From Pinus tabuliformis (lineage: Eukaryota; Streptophyta; Pinopsida; Pinales; Pinaceae), in contig CM062819.1 in assembly GCA_031772625.1 (NCBI GenBank), positions 824,703,003-824,767,002 of the forward strand: a DNA stretch of 64,000 nucleotides. The letters are read 5' to 3'. The position numbers were made by a program, and so were the translations under genes. How positions within the stretch are numbered: the stretch's first letter is position 1; each line of letters begins with the position of its first letter. Of this stretch, positions 55,058 through 64,000 are shown one piece after another. The notes below the pieces were generated by a model that did no database searches, had not been told where the DNA came from, and worked only from the letters and a program-made list of their open reading frames with translations.

Positions 55058-56509
55058 ATGTCGGACACAAATTCATCTTATGAGCAGGGGTATGACAGTG
55101 ATTCTACAACAGAGGGTAGTGTGCCACGAAGGTCTCGCAAAGGTGGCAAAGGTGGTAAGCCTCGTAGGGAAGAGCCTACTTCTTTGGATCAATTGCAGGC
55201 TTGCCCGCTTGCAATGGATTGTTTTCGTCGACAATCATGCTATCACTATTGTGAGCTAATTTCACAAATTCAGCATCATCGTGAATTAGCTCGCTTGTTC
55301 ATTCTACATTTACATGATGGCCATGTAAATCTCGCCGAAGTGGATTTCATTTTGTCACCAGAGACTATTGCGGAGGCCACTGGGATACCAAATATTGGAG
55401 AGCAATGGAATAAACGTCAGCAGTTAGAGAAATCTTACTATCAACCATACATCAAACCTGGTTATATGAGGCACTTGAGCAGCATTTTTCCTTTTCAATA
55501 CCTCAAAGATCAGTTTGCACCTTTGATGAAACTCATCATTCGGTATTTCAGTTGTGAAGGCAGATTCTCCCGTCTTTATGCGTACCATGTCCGTTTGTTG
55601 ATGCATTTTACAAGGGTACGTATGATGAGCATTCCATACTTCATGTTTCGCAACATAGAGAAGATGGTGCCTCTTGTACAAAGGAAGACCCCAGCACAGC
55701 AGCATAATAGTATTTATCATTACGCGTTGATCAAGATCGTAGTGGTTCATCAGTTGGCACAGCAGGGCATCACTTGGGAGGATTTTATTTCTCGTGACCT
55801 TTTCACAGCGCCTCAGCCAGCTCCAGAGATAGTTCATGATGAGGCAGGGCCTTCACATCAGTTTGACATTCCTGAGATAGAGCATGTTAGCGCTCTAGCA
55901 TGTGTAACATATCAGCGAGGACACAGGGCCTTATTTGCATCTGCACGACGAGTACTATCCTCACCCGGGGTGGAAGGGGTCTCGTTGACTTCATTAGCAC
56001 AGCGAGTGTTATCTCCACCTCGTGTGGAAGGGGCCTTGCTTTCGACAGCAGCACCGCAGGTACAGGATAAGGGCAAGAATCACAAGCATGAGGAGAGGCC
56101 TTCAGGCGAGCCATCAGGTTTTGTTACTAGTCATGATGAGACAGCTTCATATATCAGGTATCTAGAGCAGCGCAATAAACAGTTAGAGGATGAGCACACA
56201 CTTATAGAGCTGCAACGAATCCGTGAAGACCGTAGGTTGGCCCGTAAAAGACCGAGTGATTTGACACCTGTTGCGCGGCAATTTGTGCTTGAGAAGGTCA
56301 ACCGACACTTGGAGGGGTTGCTGGCGAAGGCCAATAGAAACAAAGACTTGCTTCGTCACATGAAAAATAATTATTGGGCCTGCATGCATGTTTGCAAAGC
56401 GAAGATGAAGATCCTTAAGAGGCGTTTGAGCAAGGCACTGAAACAGCAGAAAAAGCCCGACCCACTCCAAATTTTGGCCGAGGCTTCATTGGTGGGGCAA
56501 CATACATGA
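55058..56509 (+). CDS. 483-codon reading frame inside the element E 5' LTR (unknown protein)
   Basis: Starts MSDTNSSYEQGYDSDSTTEG with a charged, disordered N-terminus (RRSRKGGKGGKPRREE). A folded region follows: CFRRQSCYHYCELISQI, VDFILSPETIAEATGIPNIG, YLKDQFAPLMKLIIRYFSC, YAYHVRLLMHFTRVRMMSIP and ALIKIVVVHQLAQQGITWED. A Pro/Ser linker and a long charged, probably coiled C-terminus (YIRYLEQRNKQLEDEHTLIE ... DPLQILAEASLVGQHT) complete it. The middle resembles the plant 'putative plant transposon protein' type of domain, as far as I can judge by eye. It is not gag, protease, RT or integrase. The frame lies in sense orientation wholly inside the LTR, behind a TATA box. Function is unknown. Confidence 0.75.
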   Translation: MSDTNSSYEQGYDSDSTTEGSVPRRSRKGGKGGKPRREEPTSLDQLQACPLAMDCFRRQSCYHYCELISQIQHHRELARLFILHLHDGHVNLAEVDFILSPETIAEATGIPNIGEQWNKRQQLEKSYYQPYIKPGYMRHLSSIFPFQYLKDQFAPLMKLIIRYFSCEGRFSRLYAYHVRLLMHFTRVRMMSIPYFMFRNIEKMVPLVQRKTPAQQHNSIYHYALIKIVVVHQLAQQGITWEDFISRDLFTAPQPAPEIVHDEAGPSHQFDIPEIEHVSALACVTYQRGHRALFASARRVLSSPGVEGVSLTSLAQRVLSPPRVEGALLSTAAPQVQDKGKNHKHEERPSGEPSGFVTSHDETASYIRYLEQRNKQLEDEHTLIELQRIREDRRLARKRPSDLTPVARQFVLEKVNRHLEGLLAKANRNKDLLRHMKNNYWACMHVCKAKMKILKRRLSKALKQQKKPDPLQILAEASLVGQHT

Positions 56510-56589
56510 TAGAGGGTCATTACTCCAAATTTGGGCAAATTTAGAGAAATTTTTATCATTTTTGAAAATTTTGTCCTAAAAACAGGTTT

Positions 56590-56965
56590 TTCGGTTCAAC
56601 GCGCTGCCTGTAAGATTGGGAGGTCCAAATCACAAACGGTTTGCATTTTTGGATTTTTCATGATGAAATATGCCTGCTCAACTATTGCCGGAGCATTTCA
56701 TCGAGATCTGGACGGTCAAAAGGCTCAAAAACACCATAAAACCCACCTTGCTGCCACCTTTTGCCACAACAGGAAGTACCTCTGGGAGAATGCAGTTTTG
56801 AGGGGGAAAATGAGCTCCAAATTGAGAAATTCTACTTGGGTTGGAAGTAGACATCCAAGGCTTTCCAACGAGCTATCTTGAGCTCAATTTGAATGCCGGG
56901 AAGTTCCTCAAAATCAGTCTGAAAGGTGCGCTGCGCGTTGAGATCAGGGCGCTGCGCGTTGAGGT
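56590..56965. repeat. Second CG-rich word region of the E 5' LTR
   Basis: CAACGCGCTGCC near 56599 and two TGCGCTGCGCGTTGAG-like words at 56926-56965. At the homologous places the D LTR has GGGTCGCGCG-type words instead. Confidence 0.7.
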
Positions 56966-57961
56966 TTCTGCTCCAGTTTTCATCCTTCAGCTCAGGAAAT
57001 CGGCCAGTTTTCACTAGTTTTTCTCCTTGATGTGATTTTTGACTCACCATGATGTAAATTGATGTATGTAAGGTAACATGGCACTTTTATCTCCTTCTAG
57101 ATGGTTCATTCACAAAATTGCCAAGAAATTAATGTAATGAAATCAATTTCCTTCTTTTTAGAGGTAGGTTGTTTTGGTCAACTAGATTCCTGCTCCATGT
57201 TTAGAATTGGTTGAAACAACTCCTAGAAGGAGGAGCTCGACCACTAGAGGGTAGGGAATGAGGTTAACTTGGTCTATATATGTAAATTTTCATTCAGTAG
57301 CACAGGTTGGACTCTTGGGAAGCTTTTAGACACTATTGTACATATTTTTCATATTTTGGCTAAGGGAAGATCAGAGATTTTGCAGCACCTGTTGGGATCC
57401 TTGTGGCTTTGTGTGTTGATGGTGTGTTTCTTTCTGTAATTGTAAGTTGTTAATGTGTATCATTTCCTTCTTTCATCTTCTGCAATTGAACAAATGAATT
57501 GTTAAGGTAGAATCCATAGATTGTTATGCTCTGCCTTTAAAATTTGTTTGATTTTCCATGTTTTTTGTCAGTTTGAAGAGGATCCATATTCTCTTTTGCC
57601 CTCTTCAACTCCTTGCCATTCTGATCCATCCATTCACCTGATCAAAAGGCATAAAAACTATTGCCTACCTCGCCCCAACTCGATCTCTGCAAAAATCTGA
57701 CCTCAAACCTCGCACCCAAAATTGGTTTTCCCATTTCTCCAGCAAAAACCTCAAAAATCTAAAACAAACCTTCCTATCTATTTACTAACCTAAAATCAGT
57801 ATTCCTTATTGGTCATCTCAGCCCCCTTTGAAAACCTTTGTCGAGATAGACCCGGAGAGAGCCCTCTCTTGTCCTCGTAGGGCTAGCTACGAGGCTGAGC
57901 GTGGTATGACGTTGCCTTGAGTTTTGCCTTACTCAGCCTGAGGCAAATTCGAGTGTTAACA

Positions 57962-58999
57962 TAGTGGCGACCATACTGGGGAAGATGGTTTGTTGTTGAT
58001 GTGACATTCGACTTGTTGATTGTCTTGTCCCAATACATGAAATCAAGATGCAGATCTGATGCTGATGGTGGACAGCAGTCAGACACCTATGAAGGTTGAA
58101 ACATTCACCTGGCGACTCCAACTCGATCTAGACATTCCACTGCTAGCTGATCCATTTATGCAATGGTAGGGTATGTGGCAAACCTTGCACTTTGTGAAGC
58201 TGTAAAAGATGTTAGAAACTGGTTAGCGGATTTTGAAATTAATGAAGATTTTTTCAATGCTTTGCTTCAATGTTTGAAATCTCCGAAGTTTCCTCTTGAA
58301 GCTAAAACTGGTGTCTGTGAGTTAGTGGTTGAAAGAGTTGAGTAGGAGATTCAGTTTTTAGATGAGCGGATCCAGTCATATGATTTCCAAGACCCTAAAA
58401 AGTTCTTGGAAATCCTTCCTCCTTCGAAACAAGAAATAATAGAATTGCCTACAGATGTTTGCATTGACAGTGTGCAGCTAGAGGTATGTATTGCAGAGTT
58501 GGGGCAACCAATAGAGTCTGGCTTCCACGATCCAATGGCAACATACATGGAAATGTTTTTCAGTTTGACTGATAGATCAAGCTATCTTATACATAGCCAG
58601 CTTCATTACGTGCATGAAGGGCTGCCAGCAATTACATCTGTGATCCGGTTGAAGCACTCTCAAACAACGGCATTCTCAGGTTTACTTGAATGGTTGATCT
58701 GGCACTTCATTATTACCTGATCTATTGTGTGTTCAACAGAGTAGGTTAGATTTTGTAAATAAATAAGCAGCCAAAAGGCAGCATTTCATTCAGAGTTTCA
58801 TTTACAATTGTAGTGTGGAGTTTGCTGAGCAAGTTTTTCGATCATTTCAGTTAAGTTTCAATCCATAAATGAGTCGGAAGTCTCGCGTTGTCTGTTGAAA
58901 TAATGACTCCATTGCCCAATGGACGGAGGCACTGTCTGCTCTCCCAAAGCTCTGCGGTTCTTGGCACCTCCAGGGAGCCACCATCCCCATTGGAGCCAA
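57962..58999 (+). pseudogene. Element E interior: PBS and remnant of D-type gag ends
   Basis: After the PBS (57965) a DGGQQSDTYEG and NIHLATPTR segment matches the N-terminal frame of D. Frames 58163-58345 (NWLADFEINEDFFNALLQC) and 58406-58720 follow, the latter ending GFHDPMATYMEMFFSL ... LLEWLIWHFI, related to the end of the 650-codon D frame. The gag core is missing. A stop at 58342 separates the two frames, which are in one phase. The last 100 bp before the 3' LTR (TGGCACCTCCAGGGAGCC, CCATCCCCATTGGAGCCAA) are conserved with D and should hold the plus-strand priming site, although they are not purine-rich. Confidence 0.7.
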
Positions 59000-59618
59000 T
59001 GTTAGAGTCGGTCCTTATTGCAGCCCTCCGTCAGAGATCTTTTCGTTTTTGCATATCATTTTTAGGTATCTCGCTTGTTCCACTCCGTTGCATTCTGCTA
59101 GGGGCATGCCATTTACTGACGAGGAGGTCTGGTTGTCTTGTGTTCCCTCATGTTTGTCCCTGCAGGGTTAGTCAAATTTTTTTCTAAAAGTTACAAGTAC
59201 ATGGTCATTGCATTCATCATCATACATGATTAGGGTCTTTAGTCATAGAGTCTAGAGTTGTTAGTCCTTTGCATATACATAAAACAACCCTGCAAGCCAT
59301 GAGGTTGAGTTCAAAATAATTTTTTCATAAAGCATTTTAAAACATTTTTAGTCCAAAACTCTGTTTTGGACCTAAAAATTGTTAATGTAAATAATTATAT
59401 TTGTTTCATCCCAAAGGATTTCAGAGCAAGTATCTGATCTTCTCCAAAGTCAAAACGCCAAATCCCTGCAAAAATCAGCCAAAATGATTAGTCCAAACCT
59501 TAGAAAAACAAGAAAAATAAAAAACAATGTTGTATTAAAGGACCAAAAGTGAAAAGTGCCAAACCTTACAAAGTGGGTTTTTGGTTCAATTTAATTCAAA
59601 TGAGATATTTTGTTTGCT

Positions 59619-59625
59619 TATAAAA
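59619..59625 (+). promoter_or_regulatory. TATA box of the element E 3' LTR
   Basis: TATAAAA, the same context as at 54371-54377. Confidence 0.5.
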
Positions 59626-60305
59626 GGGAAAATCAAGTCTATTTGTTCACCAACAATCAAGGCAAGAGCATGTTCAAGCATTGGAAGGTGAAAGACCAAG
59701 TTTATATACCCGTGGACAGTCTTACAGGTGCGCGCTGCGCATAGAAAGAGCACGCTGCGCGTTGGGTGGAGCGCTGCGCGTTGGGCAACTGGAGCCAGTG
59801 TAAATTTACACAGGCGCTGCGCGTTGGGGTGGCACGCTGTGCGTTGAATCACAGTCACAGGAAAAGCGCCCAAATCGTGTCTAATTGCCTCCAAATCTGC
59901 AAGTAGGTGTTCTATGATCGATTCAATAAATTTCATATCATTTATGGTGTGTTTGAAGAGAGGTGTGATGTGTTGGATGTGAGAATCAAATGAAACCCTA
60001 GGCCTCACCAAAATCTGCCTTAAGAGTGTTTATGGATGATTGATGAAGATTAACTCCATGGTGAAACATAACTCCATGCCCATTTGAAAGCTTTGAGCCA
60101 GCAACACATCACATTTTGGTCCATTTGTCAAACTGCCCTTATGACTGTTTTATGCCCAATACACTAAAACAGAATGTCTATTATTGCATAACTCTCATGA
60201 TATTTGGGTTGGTTTTTGAGCATGTATTGAAAAAGTAATTTCACCACACCTACAACCTACCATTGCAGACAACATACATTTTGCAGACATTGTATTTTCA
60301 GAGCT

Positions 60306-61757
60306 ATGTCGGACACAAATTCATCTTATGAGAAGGGGTATGACAGTGATTCTACAACAAAGGGTAGTGTGCCACGAAGGTCTCACAAAGGTGGCAAAGG
60401 TGGTAAGCCTCGTAGGGAAGATCCTACTTCTTTGGATCAATTGCAGGCTTGCCCACTTACAATGGATTGTTTTCGTCGACAATCATGCTATCACTATTGT
60501 GAGCTAATTTCACAAATTCAGCATCATCGTGAATTAGCTCACTTGTTCATTCTACATTTACATGATGTCCATGTAAATCTCGCCGGAGTGGATTTCATTT
60601 TGTCACCAGAGACTATTGCGGAGGCCACTGGGATACCAAATATTGGAGAGCAATGGAATAAACGTCAGCAGTTAGAGAAATCTTACTATCAACCATACAT
60701 CAAACCTGGTTATATGAGGCACTTGAGCAGCATTTTTCCTTTTCAATACCTCAAAGATCAGTTTGCACCTTTGATGAAACTCATCATTCGGTATTTCAGT
60801 TGTGAAGGCAGATTCTCGCGTCTTTATGCGTACCATGTCCGTTTGTTGATGCATTTTACAAGGGTACGTATGATGAACATTCCATACTTCATGTTTCGCA
60901 ACATAGAGAAGATGGTGCCTCTTGTACAAAGGAAGACCCCAGCACAGCAGCATAATAGTATTTATCATTACGCGTTGATCAAGATCGTAGTGGTTCATCA
61001 GTTGGCATAGCAGGGCATCACTTGGGAGGATTTTATTTCTCGTGACCTTTTCACAGCGCCTCAGCCAGCTCCAGAGATAGTTCATGATGAGGCAAGGCCT
61101 TCACATCAGTTTGACATTCCTGAGATAGAGCATGTCAGCGCTCTAGCATGTGTAACATATCAGCGAGGACACAGGGCCTTATTTGCATCTGCACGACGAG
61201 TACTATCTTCACTCGGGGTGGAAAGGGTCTCGTTGACTTCATCAGCATAGCGAGTGTTATCTCCACCTCGTGTGGAAGGGGCCTCGCTTTCGACAGTAGC
61301 ACCGCAGGTACAGGATAAGGGCAAGAAGCCCAAGCATGAGGAGAGGCCTTCAGGCGAGCCATCGGGTTTCGTTACTAGTCATGATGAGACAGCTTCATAG
61401 ATCAGGTATCTAGAGCAGTGCAATAAACAGTTGGAGGATGAGCACACACTTATAGAGCTGCAACGAATCTGTGAAGACCGTAGGTTGGCCCGTAAAAGAC
61501 CGGGTGATTTGACACCTGTTGCGCGGCAATTTGTGCTTGAGAAGGTCAACCGACACTTGGAGGGGTTGCTGGCGAAGGCCAATAGAGACAAAGACTTGCT
61601 TCGTCACATGAAAAATCATTACTGGGCCCGCATGCATGTTTGCAAAGCGAAGATGAAGATCCTTAAGAGGCGTTTGAGCAAGGCACTGAAACAGCAGAAA
61701 AAGCCCGACCCACTCCAAATTTTGGCCGAGGCTTCATTGGTGGGGCAAAATACATGA
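60306..61757 (+). pseudogene. Broken copy of the LTR reading frame in the element E 3' LTR
   Basis: Same frame and length as 55058-56509 but with three premature stops: near 61008 (GCATAGCAG for GCACAGCAG), near 61248 (GCATAGCGA for GCACAGCGA) and near 61398 (TCATAGATC for TCATATATC). The first two are C-to-T changes. The frame runs open for 234 codons, and the last 108 codons from 61431 are open again. Confidence 0.85.
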
Positions 61758-63723
61758 TAGAGGGTCATTACTCCAAATTTGGGCAAATTTGGAGAAATTT
61801 TTGTCATTTTTGAAAATTTTGTCCTAAAACCAGGTTTTTTGGTTCAATGTGCAGCGCGCTGCCCGTAAGATTGGGAGGTCCAAATCACAAACGGTTTGCA
61901 TTTTTTGATTTTTCATGATGAAATATGCCTGCTCAGCTATTGCCGAAGAATTTCATCGAGATCTGGATGGTCAAAAGGCTCAAAAACACCATAAAAACCA
62001 CCTTGCTGCCACCTTTTGCCACAGCAGGAAGTACCTCTGGGAGAATGCAGTTTTGAGGGGGCAAATGAGCTCCAAATTGAGAAATTCCACTTGGGTTGGA
62101 AAGTAGACATCCAAGGCTTTCCAACGAGCTATCTTGAGCTCAATTTGGATGCCGGGAAGTGACTCAAAATCAGTCTGAAAGGTGCACTGCGCGTTGAGAT
62201 CAGGGCGCTGCGCGTTGAGGTTTCTTGTCAAGTTTTCATCCTTCAACTCAGGAAATCGGCCAGTTTTCACTAGTTTTTCTCCTTGATGTGATTTTTGACT
62301 CACCATGATGTAAATTGATGTATTTAAGGTAACATGGCACTTTTATCTCCTTCTAGATGGTTCATTCACAAAATTACCAAGAAATTAATGTAATGAAATC
62401 ATTTTCCTTCTTTTTAGATGTAGGTTGTTTTGGTCAACTAGATTCCTGCTCCATGTTTAGAATTGGTTGAAACAACTCCTAGAAGGAGGAGCTCGACCCC
62501 TAGAGGGTAGGGAATGAGGTTAACTTGGTCTATATATGTAAATTTTCATTCAGTAGCACAGGTTGGACTCTTGGGAAGCTTTTGGACACTATTGTACATA
62601 TTTTTCATATTTTGGCTAAGGGAAGATCAGAGATTTTGCAGCACCTGTTGGGATCCTTGTGGCTTTGTGTGTTAATGGTGTGTTTCTTTCTGTAATTGTA
62701 AGTTGTTAATGTGTATCATTTCCTTCTTTCATCTTCTGCAATTGAACAAATGAAGTGTTAAGGTAGAATCCATAGATTGTTATGCTCTGCCTTTAAAATT
62801 TGTTTGATTTTCCATGTTTTTTGTCAGTTTGAAGAGGATCCATATTCTCTTTTGCCCTCTTCAACTCCTTTCCATTCTGATCCATCCATTCACCTGATCA
62901 AAAGGCATCAAAACTATTGCCTACCTCGCCCCAACTCGATCTCTGCAAAAATCTGACCTCAAACCCCGCACCCAAAATTGGTTTTCCCATTTCTCCAGCA
63001 AAAACCTCAAAAATCTAAAACAAACCTTCATATCTATTTACTAGCCTAAAATCAATATTCCTTATTGGTCATCTCAGCCCCCTTTGAAAACCTTTGCTGA
63101 GATAGACCCGGAGAGAGCCCTCTCCTGTCCTCGTAGGGCTAGCTACGAGGCTGAGCGTGGTATGATGTTGCCTTGAGTTTTGCCTTCCTTAGCCTGAGGC
63201 AAATTCGAGCGTTAACACTACAAACAATTTAGCGTAAGCTTAATCAACCATGAGCAACATCAATAAGAACACATATAACTAATAAGAAGGAATCAAACAC
63301 ATAACACAGAAGAATTTACTCGGGGAAAGCACCTGCCTAAAACCCCATCTCTGTATTATCATACAAGTGGAAATATAGTCCAGATTACACAAACCCTTAG
63401 CTCGGAAGCTATCCAGCTCTCAGTACAATCCCTCTGCTGCTCATAGACAGTCAAAGGCTTCTCACAAACCCTCTCCTCTACCCTCCAAGCCTCCTATTTC
63501 CTTGTGCAGTTTCCTTGGGGTCCAGTGCTGTCACTTATGTGAATTAGCCTCTTCACACACTCACTAACCTCTGATCTAACTGCACAAACTTGAAGGAGAT
63601 AAATCCTCATCATGGATGAGCTTCCTTTATAGGAAAATATTCATCCAACTGATAGTACACTGTCCCTTCTCTTATCTCAACTGGGTCTCTGATAGAACTG
63701 ACATGCATTAGTTATCCATGAGT

Positions 63724-63819
63724 GAATACCATGTAGAATTTTGTAGAATTTTTCCTACAAATCAACTAGCTTTGATACCATGTAGAACTTTTTCTATAAA
63801 TCAGCTAGCTCTGATACCA
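63724..63819 (-). repeat. Tandem primer-binding-site array of element G, copy 2
   Basis: Three PBS-like words (63724-63731 partial, 63769-63780, 63808-63819), each followed by TGTAGAA, with ACAAATCA(G/A)CTAGCT spacers as in the array at 53528-53676. On the minus strand each is TGGTATC.. behind a TACA end. Confidence 0.8.
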
Positions 63820-64000
63820 TGTAGAAATTTCCCACCTGTAGATCAACTTGGTAATGCAATGTACTAAAGCGAAACACTTGATCTACTTCTACAAACAATT
63901 GAGCGGAAGCTTAATCAACCATGAGCAACATCAATAAGAACACATATAACTGATAAGAAGGAATCAATCACACATAACACAGAAGAATTTACCCAGGGAA
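63820..64000 (-). mobile_element. Start of a second element G copia LTR, cut by the window end
   Basis: TGTAGAAATTTCCCACCTGTAG, collinear with 53677-53750 plus 63223 onward, and running off the window. With the first LTR fragment it makes an LTR-array-LTR-array arrangement. Confidence 0.85.

Larger units (their letters stand above)
53751..57961 (+). repeat. Element E 5' LTR
   Basis: 4211 bp. Order: unique U3 (53751-54360), TATA box at 54371, CG-rich word cluster (54481-54599), LTR frame (55058-56509), second CG-rich cluster (56590-56965), and a 3' part homologous to the D LTR, including a GGTTGGACTCTTG segment near 57305. Confidence 0.94.
53751..63217 (+). mobile_element. Element E: Tat/Ogre-like non-autonomous retrotransposon with 4.2-kb, ORF-bearing LTRs
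   Basis: LTRs at 53751-57961 and 59000-63217 (TGTTAG...GTTAACA), nearly identical, with target duplication CTACA (53746-53750 and 63218-63222). The PBS TGGCGACCATACTGGGGA (57965-57982) follows the 5' LTR. The interior is only 1038 bp and carries the two ends of a D-type gag but neither the gag core nor pol. Each LTR carries a TATA box and a long sense reading frame. The size relation is that of LARD elements, but the LTR gene is unusual. It is inserted in copia LTR G. Confidence 0.94.
59000..63217 (+). repeat. Element E 3' LTR
   Basis: 4218 bp, nearly identical to 53751-57961 over its whole length, with the same TATA box, CG-rich clusters and frame. Confidence 0.94.
53677..63723 (-). mobile_element. 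Element G copia-type LTR fragment, split by element E
   Basis: 53677-53750 (TGTAGAAATTTCCCACCTG...) continues at 63223-63723 after removal of element E and one copy of its CTACA duplication. The sequence is related to the LTRs of F and of the solo LTR but from a distinct subfamily. Only about the first half of an F-like LTR is present: it breaks off near 63723, after TGACATGCATTAGTT, and a second PBS array begins. Confidence 0.8.

Noticed and set aside
55424..55837. 137-codon minus-strand frame, also open at 60672-61085
   Set aside because: It is the antisense of the LTR gene in E; open in both LTRs because the DNA is nearly identical. The sense frame is longer and has the D homologue.

Overview
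The window looks like nuclear DNA from a land plant with a large, repeat-rich genome. The signs are chromovirus, copia and Tat/Ogre-like retrotransposons, primer-binding sites (PBS) for initiator tRNA-Met, plant-type telomere-like words inside an LTR, and AT-rich spacers with long (AT)n runs. A gymnosperm or another large-genome plant would fit, but nothing fixes the species. I see no intact host gene, no rRNA or tRNA gene and no CRISPR. Almost everything I can name is a transposable element or its remains.

Left part (about 2.7-17 kb, minus strand): a decayed Helentron/Helitron2-like rolling-circle transposon. Read on the minus strand from right to left, the order is OTU-like protease region (15.77-16.37 kb), cysteine-containing segment (15.2-15.4), HUH Rep region (7.7-10.15), Pif1-type helicase (7.6 and 4.9-6.0), AP-endonuclease-like EEP domain (4.3-5.0) and an RPA-type OB-fold (2.7-3.15). 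It is split at 10166-15170 by a 5-kb non-coding LTR element (element C; TSD ACAAA) whose 2.17-kb LTRs are much longer than its 0.66-kb interior. A solo copia LTR (17993-18915, TSD AGAGG) lies to the right. The stretch 18.9-26.66 kb has only small duplications, a SINE-like repeat and microsatellites.

Centre (26663-53386, plus strand): an old Ty3/gypsy chromovirus (element A) with gag, protease, RT, RNase H, integrase, a chromodomain remnant and both LTRs. Three younger elements sit inside it, each with a perfect 5-bp target duplication. F is a gag-only copia element (27981-32217, TSD CTTGG) in the 5' LTR. D is a gag-only Tat/Ogre-like element (33093-40624, TSD CATCT) in the leader. B is a gag-protease gypsy element (43728-49684, TSD AGTGA) in RNase H.

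Right part (53387-64000): fragments of another copia element (G) with unusual tandem arrays of its PBS. Its LTR is interrupted by element E (53751-63217, TSD CTACA). E is related to D but has 4.2-kb LTRs, and each LTR carries a long sense open reading frame: 483 codons and intact in the left LTR, broken by three stops in the right LTR. D keeps a recognisable 3' remnant of the same frame in its LTRs, so the LTR-borne gene is an old property of the family. This D/E family and the Helentron-like element are the two most interesting systems here.
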